Part shown: in pieces, positions 1 to 9,790 of the stretch | Numbering within the stretch: the first letter of the stretch is position 1 | How the letters are laid out: each line of letters starts with the position of its first letter | Origin: Chara braunii | Taxonomy: Eukaryota > Streptophyta > Charophyceae > Charales > Characeae | DNA length: 30,913 bases | Direction of reading: 5' to 3' | Assembly (NCBI GenBank): GCA_003427395.1 | Contig: BFEA01000262.1 | Location: 1,461,958 to 1,492,870 of the forward strand | Notes under the pieces: model-generated | Database searches by the model: none | What the model saw: only the letters and a program-made list of their open reading frames with translations | Told to the model about the DNA's origin: nothing | Made by a program: the position numbers and the translations under genes

Positions 1-62
<62 letters not shown>
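1..62. repeat. (AG)n microsatellite
   Basis: Uninterrupted AG dinucleotide repeat from the window edge to the unique sequence that starts around base 63. The same-length tract precedes the second copy of the following sequence at 6443-6504, so this tract belongs to the 471-bp direct repeat. Confidence 0.97.
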
Positions 63-66
<4 letters not shown>

Positions 67-257
67 GGACAGTCGACGACGAATCGTCGCCCGCGTCAAC
101 ATGTCATCCCTGCTGACCATTGGCTGCCTTTTTGCGAGCATATCATGTCATCCCCACTGCTGATTGGCTGCCCAACATTCACCCCGTCAGTTGTCACTTT
201 CGGGCAGCTAATCGAAAGTGGGGATGGCGTGCACTATCGCCCGACGACTGGCCGTTG

Positions 258-258
<1 letters not shown>

Positions 259-321
<63 letters not shown>
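259..321. repeat. (CA)n-(CG)n compound microsatellite
   Basis: A CA dinucleotide run of 49 bases followed directly by an alternating CG run. Alternating purine-pyrimidine tracts of this kind can adopt Z-DNA. It lies inside the direct repeat and is duplicated exactly at 6701-6763. Confidence 0.95.
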
Positions 322-471
322 CCGCACACACAGAGAAAGGGGAGGTTGAGACGTGACGGAAGTGGACGGTGATGGCGACCATCGCCGTCCAACCGTCCAG
401 CCACGACGAACAACCGCCGCCATGCGATTCCAGCCTACCGGTCGCCGGCGAAATGACACGCGCGACCTCAC

Positions 472-2300
472 ACCGACAACCAGGGCGAAAAATAAAAATT
501 CAGGAAAATATAAAAACCACGGCCCTTGCGACCATACACACACGCCCAAAGTTTTGTCCGTGATTGGGTCGGTACTGGAGGCCGACAGACCAAAAGTGGA
601 AACGTTACCGGTATCCGGAAAAAAAAAAAAAAAAAAAAAAAAAACCGACAACGGCGACGAGGTCCACGGAACACAGGCTTGGCAAATTCGGGGCACTTTG
701 TAATTAAGGGTCGGCAAAAACAGGCTCAGAGGTACTAGAAGAGGTGCGCACAAATTGATTTTTGTCAAAACAAAACAAAACAAAACAAAAAAACTGGTTT
801 CGAAGAATTGCGGCTCAAAGAAAATTCGACAGGTGTCAGAATGGTACGCTCGACAGCCACCCTCCCCCATCCCTTTCTTTTTTTTTTCTTTCTTCTCATT
901 CCTTTCCTCCCGCCTGCAGGACACGGAAATTTGAAAGTGCCCCACCTGCCTTTCGAGAATTGCGTTCGAATTTGCATTTGCATTGTCAGGGACTGTTCCC
1001 TGACATTCGTGCCCTGTCGAAAGGCGGAGTCCATCTGGCCATGGCCAAAAACCTTGCCCCTCGACATCTGGCCATGGCCAAAAACCTTGCCCCTCGACAA
1101 CCTGTGTGGCGAAGAGGGGTAAACTGTCGACCGCCGACTTTCGAGTGTTTTGCTGACATTCGAAATCCTCTGTAGCGAGCCTCTATGCATGGCGATCACG
1201 TCTTGAGGGCAAAAGGTTCAAACGTTGCGCCGGTCATTGAGAGCGCGACGTTTTCGGTAGCGCTGTTAGCGGGAAAGAAGGACGACGGCAAAGGCAAAAA
1301 GAGTGAGAATTGAACATGAAGAAGAGGACGAAGACGAGGAGGTGAGGGAGGAGGAGACGGGGAGGCGTCACATCCCTCCGGGACCTAAACGGTGTTGCAA
1401 GCGGTTCTCGTCTTGCAGGTCGAAGATCTGGAAAGGGGGGAGCAAAACGAGGCGGAGGAAATCATGTGGCAGCGACTCCGGTGTGAAGAGGGGAGCAGCG
1501 CGCCTTGCCTTTCCGGATGCTAGTAGGCCGTCTATGGCTCCGGCTGTGGGTGGCGGGTGAACGCCTGTTGCGGCCCAGCGCTACCTCCTTGTGCTCCTCA
1601 TCTTGCTCAGCTTTCTCCTCCACTCGACACGAGAGAGTGTTTCCTCTATGCGATCTCCCTTGCGGCATGGAGTCCAAGCTCGACAATCTCGACAATCCTC
1701 CTTGAGTCCTGTCAAGCAGCGTAGCTCATGCATACCTTCGTCTGCATCCTCTTATCATCGATCATCGGCGAAGAGGGAGGGGGTAGATAGATGGTGCGAC
1801 AGGTCCGCAACGGCCTTCGTCGCCACAAGCAGGATGAACAGGTAGTTCATCGTTTGCCACGAGCAGGATGCCCGTCTGATTACCGAACATAGCAGCAGGA
1901 AGGATGATCGGCACAAGTCAGTGTACCGCGACAGGCGTTGGCGAATCGATAGTAAATAGGGGCAGGGCATATGGCGTCAGACACGTGGCCGATTAGCCGC
2001 GTGGAGAAGCGCGCCATGGTCGCTGTCGGAGAAGGAGAGAGGAGACCTGGGCATGAGAGTGGGGCTGAGGGATGAAGGTAATGATCATAGTGCCGAAGAG
2101 GAGATCGCCGAGGATCATGGTGTCGACGTGGCTGTCGCTGATCGTCGTTACGTGCATCTCGGGGATCGCAGATTAGATGCCGAAAGAGAGGTCGAGAAGC
2201 TGACGGGGAGCAGGAGAGGGAGGAGTGGGTTTGTGGGTGAGAGAGGAAACGGAGCGGGAGAAAGTCAGCGAAGCTATTCCTGCAGCAGAGAGGTGGAGAT
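472..2300. other. Upstream region of the SNM1 gene, no confident gene
   Basis: About 1.8 kb with several short, overlapping open frames on both strands but none I recognise. It holds a 26-A tract (619-644), a (CAAAA)n run (768-791), a perfect 8-bp-arm hairpin at about 987-1006, and a 33-bp exact tandem duplication at 1032-1097. A purine-rich stretch at about 1310-1360 encodes acidic low-complexity sequence. A TATA-like AATATAAAAA lies near 507-517 but is far from the proposed start codon, so I do not call it a promoter of that gene. The region may contain the 5' untranslated part or promoter. Confidence 0.5.
1032..1097. repeat. 33-bp tandem duplication
   Basis: Two adjacent identical 33-bp units (1032-1064 and 1065-1097), each starting CATCTGGCCATGGCCAAAAA. 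Each unit contains the palindrome TGGCCATGGCCA. The unit length is a multiple of three and the surrounding frame stays open on both strands, but no protein family is recognisable, so I treat it as a simple tandem duplication. Confidence 0.95.
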
Positions 2301-2342
2301 CCAGAGATGCAGGCGCGCCCTTGGGAGAGGGAGGAGTGGGGT

Positions 2343-3559
2343 ATGGCTAGCGAGTCGGGTACGACAGTTGCGAAGCGGCAAGAGGAGGAGGAGAATGTGG
2401 AGGAGGAGGAGAAGGAGGAGGAGGAGGAGGAGGAGGAGGGGGAGTTAGGTTCAAGCATGTTGGTTAATCATTATGATGACGAGCAAGAAGTCGAGATGCA
2501 GGACGCGAATCTGTGGGTTGAAAGAAGTTTCTTGGCCCCGGACTGCTTCCGGACCGGCGATCTTTTGATTGATTACCTGGATCGATTCGACACTGATTCA
2601 AGATCGGGATCGGGATCGCGGTGCGAGTACGGCTGGAACGAACCATTTGTCGAGGCTTATGCCAAAGGTCGTGGAATCTACGACGCATGTCGGGATCGGG
2701 ATCGGGATCGGGATCGGAGTGCGAGTACGTCTGCTTGTCATGGAAAGGAGGGAAACGAGGTTTCGTTGTCAGTGGCCGCATCATCTTCCCGCCGTTCCCT
2801 GGACAAGTCTATCTTCCAACCTCATGGGGAGAGGCTCAGTGCGAGCCCCGTTGGCATCCAGTCTTCGTTGCACGGCTGGCTCCCGCCAGCTGCTATCGGC
2901 CCCGAGGAGATAGTACCTGCGAGAGGGAGGTGGACTTGGTCCAGCCAATCACCATCACCATCACCATCCCCATCCCCATCCCCATCCCCATCACCATCAC
3001 CATCACCACTAGCAACACCAGCGCAATCTCGATCTCCATCTCGCCTAAGAACGACTCCACTCCCGGAGAACCGCATGGAACATGTGTTCAACTCGAACAC
3101 TACGCGTGGTCAAATTGACGATGGCAGCGATCCAATCCTAGATGACTTTGGCGCGGAGGATCAAGGCGAAGCGGAGAGGGGGCGAGAGGACGTGGTAATA
3201 CCTGCAGAGCGGGAGGAGGTGGTATATAGAAGGGTACGTGGGCCGGGCATCCTCTGTGAGCAAGTTTGGTCTTGTAGAGCCGGCGAGCACGTGACGTCCT
3301 GGGAAGCGCTGGAGGAGGAAGAAATGGGGAACGATGTAATCAGTGAGGAGGAGGAAGAGAGAGCGATCTCCATAACCGACGTACCAGTGCAGCTGAACGT
3401 TGACCGAGGAACCCTGATGAGGGAGGAAGAAGCAGAAGGAGACACCATACAAGAAGAAGAAGAAGAAGAAGAAGAAGAAGAAGAAGACGAGGTTGTGGCG
3501 TGGGGCGGTGTTGAGAAAGATGCCTACCTTGATGACGTGCGAGTGGATTATGATAAACT

Positions 3560-3590
<31 letters not shown>

Positions 3591-5275
3591 CTGGAAATCT
3601 CCGGAGGCGAACGAAAGCAAGGCCGCTTGGGGAGGAGGAGGAGGAAGAGGAGGAGACGAGGTGCATTGGTAAGGATACGAAAAGGAAGCCCCTCGTTCAG
3701 TGCAATATAACCAGTTTTTTCGGGCTGCCTAAAGAAAACACATCGACGAAAAAGGGTGAGGAGAGTGTTTGTGGGCGCCGTGTAAGGTCCGGCCATGCCG
3801 TGGGACCTGGAAAAAGAGGTCTTACCGGTGGTGTCGGATATGCCGTGGGACGAGGAAAGTGGGCCCTGGAAAATCACACGGAAGGCCAAAGTGCAGTTAC
3901 TCGAGCTTCCAAAATCCCCAGGGCGGCGGGACCAAATGCGGCGGTGGGACCAAATGCGGCGGCGGGACCAAATGTGGTGGGATTGCTGTCAGTAGGGGAC
4001 CACGTTTTAGAGAGTGGCTATGGGGGACGAAGGTGTTCTTGGGGGGAGAGAGCACGGAGAGGAAGGGTGCTGATGGCCGAGAAAGGTGGCGGCTCTGCTG
4101 GGGGTATAGGGGTAGAGAAAGCTGAAGTTGTTTCTGGAAGAGTTGTGAGAAAGGGGGGGCAAGAGAGGAGTGCCAGCGGAAGGAGAAGGGGTGGTTGGAG
4201 TGGGAGCGGCGGTACCAGTGATCAAGGGAGGACGAGGAAATGCCCTTTCTATAAATGGATACCTGGAACACAATTCACTGTTGATGCTTTTCGGTACGGA
4301 GCGGTTGCTGGCTGCTCGACCTACTTCTTGACACACTTTCATGCCGATCATTATGGAGGTTTGACAAAGAGTTGGGCTCATGGACCAATCGTCTGCTCGC
4401 CTGCAACTGCCAACCTTGTCGAACTGCGCTTGCGAGTGGACAGTAGGTGGATCACCCGTCTTAGGGTTGGACAGACGCAACTGGTTGATGGAGTGCAAGT
4501 CACCTTTCTCGATGCTAATCATTGTCCTGGCGCCGTCATGATTGTCTTCAAGCTGCCAAACGATCAGATGTATCTGCACACAGGGGACTTCCGAGCGTCC
4601 CATCCCATGAGGCAGCGAATTGCTATGCTATGGGGTCCGCGGCAGCGGATTCATACGGTCTTCCTTGACACTACCTACTGCAATCCAAAGTACAGTTTCC
4701 CGTCGCAGGAAGATGTCATTAAGTTTGTGGTGGACGTTGTTCGACAAGCCATGCAACAGAACAGGAAGACATTGGTTGTGGTGGGGGCCTACAGTATAGG
4801 CAAAGAGCGTGTTTTCTTGGCCATAGCCGAGGCCTTGGGGCTTTTGGTCTACGCAGACAGACTTCGGGAACGAACACTAAGGTCGCTTGAGTGGCCTGAG
4901 CTGGAGCGGCACTTGATTGGAGACCCATACCGTGCAGGGGTGCATGTCTTACCCATGGGGTATATAAATGCAGGACGCTTGAAGACATATCTTGGTCAAT
5001 ACTTGTCCAAGTGGAACTCGATTCTTGCTTTTCGGCCCACAGGGTGGACCCATTCGGAAAAGATAGGTGCACGACTATCAGAAGTAAGGTCCAAGCAGTC
5101 GGGCCCAGTGAAAATTTATGGGGTTCCTTACAGTGAGCACTCGAGTTATGTGGAACTCCGGGACTTCATACAGTTTCTGAGGCCACAAAGGATTGTCCCA
5201 ACGGTGAATGTGGGAACGGCTGAAGGGAGGAGGAACATGGAGGTGCAATTTTGCCGGTGGCTTGCAGCATCCTGA
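2343..5275 (+). CDS. SNM1: SNM1/DCLRE1A-like DNA cross-link repair nuclease (metallo-beta-lactamase, beta-CASP), frame switch at a poly-G tract
   Basis: SNM1 proteins are nuclear 5'-3' exonucleases that act in interstrand cross-link repair. The C-terminal domain (about 4240-5270) opens with CPFYKWIPGT. It carries HxHxDH (4334-4351), DANHCPGA (4511-4534), HTGDFR (4577-4594), motif A Asp (FLDTTYC, Asp 4667-4669), the YSIGKE block (about 4790-4807), motif B His (PYSEHSSY, His 5138-5140) and motif C Val (PTVNVG, Val 5204-5206). All catalytic residues are present, and Val in motif C is typical of the DNA-processing branch. The N-terminal part (2343-3588) is acidic and low in complexity, with Asp-Arg, Ser-Pro, Glu and Gly repeats. 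It is in another frame; the frames meet in a 29-G tract, and one extra G would give a single frame of about 977 aa, close in size to human SNM1A. Start chosen at 2343 (ATGGCT context); 2307 is an in-frame alternative, and an in-frame stop lies at 2238-2240. An intron using GTAAGG at 3669 is possible but not needed. Confidence 0.85.
2382..2442. repeat. (GAG)n-rich purine tract coding for poly-Glu
   Basis: Nearly pure GAG/GGA triplet sequence encoding a Glu-rich stretch close to the N-terminus of the SNM1-like protein. A second triplet tract of (GAA)n at about 3450-3487 encodes another Glu run. Both are polypurine and length-variable by slippage without breaking the frame. Confidence 0.9.
2945..3008. 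repeat. CATCAC/CATCCC hexamer repeat encoding Ser-Pro repeats
   Basis: A repeat of CCATCA and CCATCC hexamers encodes a (Ser-Pro)n stretch in the frame of the SNM1 N-terminal part. A related GATCGG hexamer repeat at about 2691-2717 encodes (Asp-Arg)n. Both keep the frame, which suggests that this frame is translated. Confidence 0.88.
3560..3588. repeat. 29-G homopolymer inside the SNM1 coding region
   Basis: An unbroken run of 29 G. The reading frame upstream (acidic N-terminal part) and the frame downstream (PIP box and nuclease domain) are both open across it and differ by one base. Runs of this length are unreliable in sequencing and slip in replication, so the true length decides whether the gene is one ORF. 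Confidence 0.97.
3698..3721 (+). other. PIP box (PCNA-interacting motif) in the SNM1 frame
   Basis: In the frame that continues into the nuclease domain these bases encode QCNITSFF. This fits the canonical PCNA-interaction pattern Q-x-x-[ILM]-x-x-[FY]-[FY] exactly and is preceded by the basic run KDTKRKP. It lies between the poly-G tract and the metallo-beta-lactamase domain. Vertebrate SNM1A also carries a PIP box N-terminal to its nuclease domain, so the position makes sense. Binding to PCNA is inferred from the motif alone. Confidence 0.7.
3928..3981 (+). repeat. 18-bp tandem repeat, three copies, in coding sequence
   Basis: Three 18-bp units (3928, 3946, 3964) starting GGGACCAAATG. In the SNM1 frame each encodes a GPN(A/V) module, giving a short Gly-Pro-Asn repeat in the linker ahead of the nuclease domain. 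The third unit has drifted. Confidence 0.9.
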
Positions 5276-5290
5276 CAGGACAGTCTTGAC

Positions 5291-5380
5291 ATGTTCTAAC
5301 GGAAGATTCACTCTCGTTTTGCACGCAGCTCCACCACTCTGGAAGTGTGCAAAACGAGAGTGAATCTTCCGTTAGAACAT
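5291..5380. repeat. Perfect inverted repeat 1 of the foldback element behind SNM1
   Basis: Arms 5291-5324 and 5347-5380 are perfect 34-bp reverse complements (left arm starts ATGTTCTAACGG) separated by a 22-nt loop. The stem begins about 15 bp after the SNM1 stop codon and probably lies in the 3' untranslated region. Its right arm is shared with the overlapping inverted repeat 2. Confidence 0.95.
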
Positions 5381-5506
5381 GGAAAGATACATCGCCATGA
5401 TTATTGTCTTTTGTTCCACTACTCTCGACATGCACAAAAGGGTATCTTTCCATGTTCTAACGGAAAAGATTCACTCTCGTTTAACACACTTCCAGAGTGG
5501 TGGAGC
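5328..5506. repeat. Inverted repeat 2 of the foldback element behind SNM1
   Basis: Arms 5328-5389 and 5443-5506 (about 62-64 bp, starting GCTCCACCACTC on the left) pair with two mismatches and a 2-nt indel around a 53-nt loop. Because 5347-5380 can pair with either the upstream or the downstream copy, the two hairpins exclude each other. The loop also contains a weak copy of the arm sequence (around 5416-5440). A non-autonomous foldback or MITE-like element is the simplest reading; diverged copies lie at 23650-23715 and 28448-28516. Confidence 0.93.
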
Positions 5507-5513
5507 GGCGCGG

Positions 5514-5574
<61 letters not shown>
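5514..5574. repeat. (TC)n microsatellite
   Basis: About 60 bases of alternating CT that directly follow the foldback element. Confidence 0.96.
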
Positions 5575-5577
<3 letters not shown>

Positions 5578-6350
5578 CGGCGCGCCCATGACATAGGATC
5601 CGTTTCTCTTCTTTGTTTTTTTTTTTTCAGTATTTTTTTTTCCTTTTTCTTACAATTCTTCGCTGACATCCTGTAGTTGGCGGGCCCCGGCCAAGAAGGA
5701 ACGACCGGGCAACGACCGGGCCTTCCCTTGGCCGACCTGCGCAGGCCCCGGCGCGTTAACGGGGAAGGCCCGCGGCCGATAGAAGTACTGGTGGTTTCAG
5801 ATATTGAACGAGGGCATACTTGCACTTGTACCTTTTTAAATGTATCTGACCGCAATTACTTACGGCCAAACCTGGATGCATCTGACTACAGTCACGTCCA
5901 GAGTTGAGTAGAAAAGGTGTAGTCTGAGATTGCCCTGAGTTCTGCTTTTGCCATTCTGCGATGTGTGTTTAAAGCCGCTGCAGAACGTATACAGGGTCTA
6001 ACCGTAGGCTGTGCGAAGCCGGGGGCCTGACACAGGGCTCCTGAGGGCCAGTAGGCCCTAATTTCAACCTGGGCCAGTTTTGCCCCGCCTGTTTTTGGGG
6101 TACTGAGAATGGCAGTACGGGTACCCGTAGGCTGCAGCCTCTCTGGAGGCCACCCTGACTGGTTCAGTGATGCCCTGGCCTGCCTACACAGGGAGGCTGA
6201 GACAGTAGTGGAGATTTCTCGGGCTCAGCAGTAGGTGCGAGGCTGCTGGCATGCATGCTCAGCATCAGCAGCCAGGAAGTGCGCCAGGTAGCCACCTGTG
6301 CCAGAGGAAGAGCTGGTGCCAGCCATGGCTTCCCTCCTCCTCCCCCACAC
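5575..6350. other. Intergenic sequence, nothing recognised
   Basis: T-rich runs at 5618-5650 are followed by GC-rich sequence with many GGCC and CCGG words (5680-5780). No reading frame of convincing length or family is visible. Confidence 0.5.
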
Positions 6351-6353
6351 AGA

Positions 6354-6430
<77 letters not shown>

Positions 6431-6439
6431 GCCAGTGCA

Positions 6440-6504
<65 letters not shown>
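6350..6504. repeat. Compound (CA)n-(AG)n-(AG)n microsatellite block
   Basis: CA repeat at about 6350-6370 followed by AG repeats at 6371-6424 and 6443-6504, with a short unique spacer (about 6425-6442) between the AG tracts. The second AG tract is the start of the right-hand direct repeat copy. Confidence 0.95.
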
Positions 6505-6508
<4 letters not shown>

Positions 6509-6699
6509 GGACAGTCGACGACGAATCGTCGCCCGCGTCAACATGTCATCCCTGCTGACCATTGGCTGCCTTTTTGCGAGCATATCATGTCATCCCCACT
6601 GCTGATTGGCTGCCCAACATTCACCCCGTCAGTTGTCACTTTCGGGCAGCTAATCGAAAGTGGGGATGGCGTGCACTATCGCCCGACGACTGGCCGTTG

Positions 6700-6763
<64 letters not shown>

Positions 6764-6913
6764 CCGCACACACAGAGAAAGGGGAGGTTGAGACGTGACG
6801 GAAGTGGACGGTGATGGCGACCATCGCCGTCCAACCGTCCAGCCACGACGAACAACCGCCGCCATGCGATTCCAGCCTACCGGTCGCCGGCGAAATGACA
6901 CGCGCGACCTCAC
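6443..6913 (+). repeat. Direct repeat, right copy (pair of 1-471)
   Basis: Second copy of the 471-bp sequence at the window start, offset by 6,442 bp, with microsatellites of matching length. It ends abruptly at a single N (6914), followed by another AG tract (6915-6984) and unrelated sequence, whereas the left copy continues normally. The whole SNM1 gene lies between the two copies. An artefactual contig join is a serious alternative to a real duplication. Confidence 0.93.
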
Positions 6914-6914
6914 N

Positions 6915-6984
<70 letters not shown>
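6915..6984. repeat. (AG)n microsatellite after an ambiguous base
   Basis: AG repeat of about 70 bases directly after the undetermined base at 6914. The juxtaposition suggests a join made through low-complexity sequence. Confidence 0.96.
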
Positions 6985-6987
<3 letters not shown>

Positions 6988-9344
6988 TGCAAGGTAGGGG
7001 AGTGTCCTACAGAGTGACCGCCAAGAGAGCCTTGGCATTGTATATAGCTTGTCCAGACATTGGGATGACCATGGAACTGTACAGGCTTCTACTTCAGCAA
7101 GCAGTAGAGAAGACTGGATCAGGCTAGCGGATAGGGTATTTGGTCACATTGGCTGGGAGGACCTGACGTTGCAGAGTACTTCATTATTCAGTTGTTGTTT
7201 TGATGCACTGGAGGTGAGTTTGGGCTGTCTTTGCCAAGAAACTTCAGTATGCCTAGCCCATGTGGATGAATGGTACACGAATGTGACTGTGAATAAACAG
7301 ACGATCAGTTGTGCAAGGAAGCAATCAATGGGAACCTAAGTTTTCCGAGCCGCAAAGACTCAAACCTGAACAAGCATATATGAGCAGAGTCAAAGCAGAG
7401 TTGTTATGAAGCCGAGAGCACACCAAATGAGAACACACTGACACTGCAGTCTCGCGATAAAGACAGCCCAACTTCTCGCTTCTGCTCATCAATACTGCTG
7501 CAATGCAGCCTACTCCCCTACTCGCTCCATGCACACAGCCTACTCCTCTCCCTCACACTCTCTCTATTTTTTTCCACTCTCCTCTTGCCTAACAATGTTG
7601 CAGTCTGACCACCGGGAGTGCGCTCTTTGGCCATCACCAGATAAGTCCGCCTGTTCCCGCAGGTAAGTCCGCCTGTTCCCGCCGCTGTCCTTCTCCCCTG
7701 ATCATCCCGGCTCCAGCACCACCCTTCTTCCACCTCAGCGTAGCTATGACTGCCACTGAGCCGAGCAGTCATGCTGCAATGCCTCCTCACCCTTCTTCAA
7801 TCAGCGCTGCTGGCCGTGTGCACTCCCCAGAGCTAGCGCTGGCAGCCAGTGCGTCCGGATATGTGGAATGCTGTGGCCTTCTCCCTTTTGTTACTTCCTG
7901 GAGACCGTGGCTGCCTTGCCTGGGCCTGGGCTCTTCCCAGACTGAAAACCTTCTGGTCCGAGTTCCAGGGCCCCAGCCTCTGCAACTATCTTGGAGAGGT
8001 TGTGCCCAGCCTTCCTTTCCAAGTCTACCACGCCAGCCTTCGCTCAGGGGTGGAAGATTTTTATTTTATTATTTTCTTTCCTGCTGCGGTCTTCAATTAG
8101 GGCTGGGCGGAGGAGGATTGGCTACGCCAGAGGCCTCACATTCGCCCGCTTAGGATCAAAACCATCTGCAGAACCCAATTTTGCCATTGCTTTCAATTCG
8201 GAGCCTGTTCATAATGTAAAACCACCTGGGGTGCAGTCTTCATAGTTCTTCCCCGGTAAACCACCAATCTTCTTTAGGTCCAAGTGACCCTTGAAGGGCT
8301 GAACTGCATTTATGGGTTGGTTCCACGATACGGTCGATGTTGACCTGTCGTCCTGTCATGGTTGGGGCCAGCATTGATCTCTGGGAAGGAAATGATCGCT
8401 GTGTGAAAAGGTAGAGTTGGGATGGGTGGAAAAGAGGGTAAGAGGTAGCGCTAATCCCCGTGGTGGCCATTTGCACTCGGAAAATCTTCCCCCGCAGTGA
8501 ATTAGGGTTCGCCCTAACCATGTCATCGCCACGTCCGCTGGCGAGGTGTGGAACCGACCCTGGGCATGAGCTTCCTGCTCAGTAAGCGTGTTCTCCACCA
8601 TATCTCGGCCACGCCTTATGCCATACCACCTCCGATGCCCCTGGTCCTGCACAGCGTTCTTTCTCACGGCGTTTTCGAAGATCCTGCTTCACAAGCTTCA
8701 CGAAGGAGTTATCCAAGACACCAACCAGGACAGAGAGAGAGATCAATCCTGAGGTAATCATGTTCCACCCTTGGGATCAACCCTCCCCTCCCTCGGGCCA
8801 GTATGGCAGGTGGCTCCCGATACACGTGGGCACTTAGGTACTCACAGGGGAAAAAAGATCCAGCAAGTATCCTACAAGGATTACTGCAGATTAAGTAGGA
8901 ATTACCTCTTACCTTGCTATGTCCTAGTAATTTACGTACTGTTTCTACCCCCGGAATTTTTACCTCTCTCCTCACGTATAGCCCACGGTACCCGAATATC
9001 CTCCCCGGCCTCTGGCCTGAACAGGAGAGGCCAGTAGTCCCTCTCGATGTACTAGAGTATCTGCTCGCACAGGTGATCGATGAATTTTCTGTTTTCGAAG
9101 CAGACATATCGGCGCATCGTCATGGGCGGCTGTCCTTTCCATTTTGGGAATGAAAAGGAAGCGTGCCTCTTCACATCTTCTTCTTCGGTCTTGAAGGCAT
9201 GATACGCTCTAAACCAGTCCAGATCCAGTGAAGTCACTGTTCATATATGGATTTTAGCCAATTCGATTTGTCCCCATCCGGCCAGGCAAAAAGCTACTCA
9301 GCATGCTTTAGGAAGGAGGAGGAGAGTCCCACCCCATGAATCCT
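6985..9344. other. Long intergenic stretch without a recognised gene
   Basis: About 2.4 kb of mixed composition. Open frames of 60-135 codons occur on both strands, but none shows a known motif or is clearly favoured over the others. A 22-bp unit starting TAAGTCCGCCTG is tandemly duplicated at 7642-7682. A minus-strand frame at 9052-9237 (61 codons, with a WFRAYHAFK stretch) looks protein-like but I cannot assign it; it may be a retrotransposon remnant. Confidence 0.5.
7642..7682. repeat. 22-bp tandem duplication
   Basis: TAAGTCCGCCTGTTCCCGC occurs at 7642 and again at 7664, separated by AGG. Confidence 0.95.
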
Positions 9345-9470
9345 GAGCATCCACCGTCTCTAGTTTCCACGTAGGGTGGGCCCAACTCCCCTACCTCTGC
9401 CGAGGCCGAGCATCCACCATCTCTAGTTTCCATGTAGGGTGGGCCCAACTCCCCTACCTCTGCTGAGGCC
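9345..9470. repeat. 63-bp tandem duplication
   Basis: Units 9345-9407 and 9408-9470 begin GAGCATCCACC and differ at three positions, all G/A or C/T transitions. No coding frame is evident. Confidence 0.95.
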
Positions 9471-9790
9471 TACCAGGTTCACGTATACATGGCATGGTCA
9501 TGGTCGAGTGCAAGTATAGCTTGCCCCCAATGTACAGGACTGCTCGTCGTTTAGGACGACAACGGAAAAGGAGCAACTCCCATTCCCTCGCTCGGGCGGT
9601 TCAACGAGCATATGCAGTTTAGCATTGGGTAGAGTCCTCAACCGCTACACCACATCCGTGGTAGCAACTCTGTCCTTCCATGCGCAGCCTGTCTGGCAGC
9701 GAGGTTGCTTAAGTATATCCAGCTTTATCACATCGACCTGCGTTATCTTCACCATAGCCAGGCAAAGAGCGTCACGTCTGCTCTCTCAAG

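Larger units (their letters stand above)
1..471 (+). repeat. Direct repeat, left copy (pair of 6443-6913)
   Basis: Bases 1-471 match 6443-6913 at a constant offset of 6,442. The match includes the (AG)n tract, a 49-base CA tract (259-307 and 6701-6749) and the following CG tract, all of the same length. Identity across fast-mutating microsatellites points to a very recent duplication or an assembly overlap. The left copy continues into non-repeated sequence after base 471. It also contains a short internal imperfect repeat around 100-170, where a CATGTCATCC...ATTGGCTGCC module occurs twice. Confidence 0.93.

Noticed and set aside
500-520. TATA box (AATATAAAAA)
   Set aside because: No gene starts within a suitable distance and the region is A/T-run rich; chance occurrence is likely.
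208-945. 245-codon minus-strand open frame
   Set aside because: It reads through CA, CG and A homopolymer tracts and encodes only Cys-Val, Arg-Ala and Phe runs. It is a product of low complexity, not a gene.
1880-2458. 192-codon minus-strand Ser-rich frame opposite the SNM1 start
   Set aside because: It is the antisense of the purine-rich Glu-coding tract; Ser and Pro enrichment follows from that and no domain is seen.
3669-3700. Intron starting at the GTAAGG donor after the poly-G tract
   Set aside because: The only nearby acceptor in the right phase would give a 32-bp intron. The other AGs with a plausible acceptor context (3714, 3786, 3921, 3992) shift the frame. The frame is open without splicing and contains the PIP box. 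A longer or differently phased intron cannot be fully excluded.
6251-6814. 187-codon frame with Arg-Glu repeats
   Set aside because: Made of translated AG and CA microsatellites.
9052-9237. Protein-like 61-codon minus-strand frame
   Set aside because: Composition looks coding but no family is recognisable, and the flanking frames are closed.
9600-9660. tRNA-like sequence around GGGTAGAGTCCTC
   Set aside because: No cloverleaf with anticodon and acceptor stems could be formed, and there is no B-box at the right distance.
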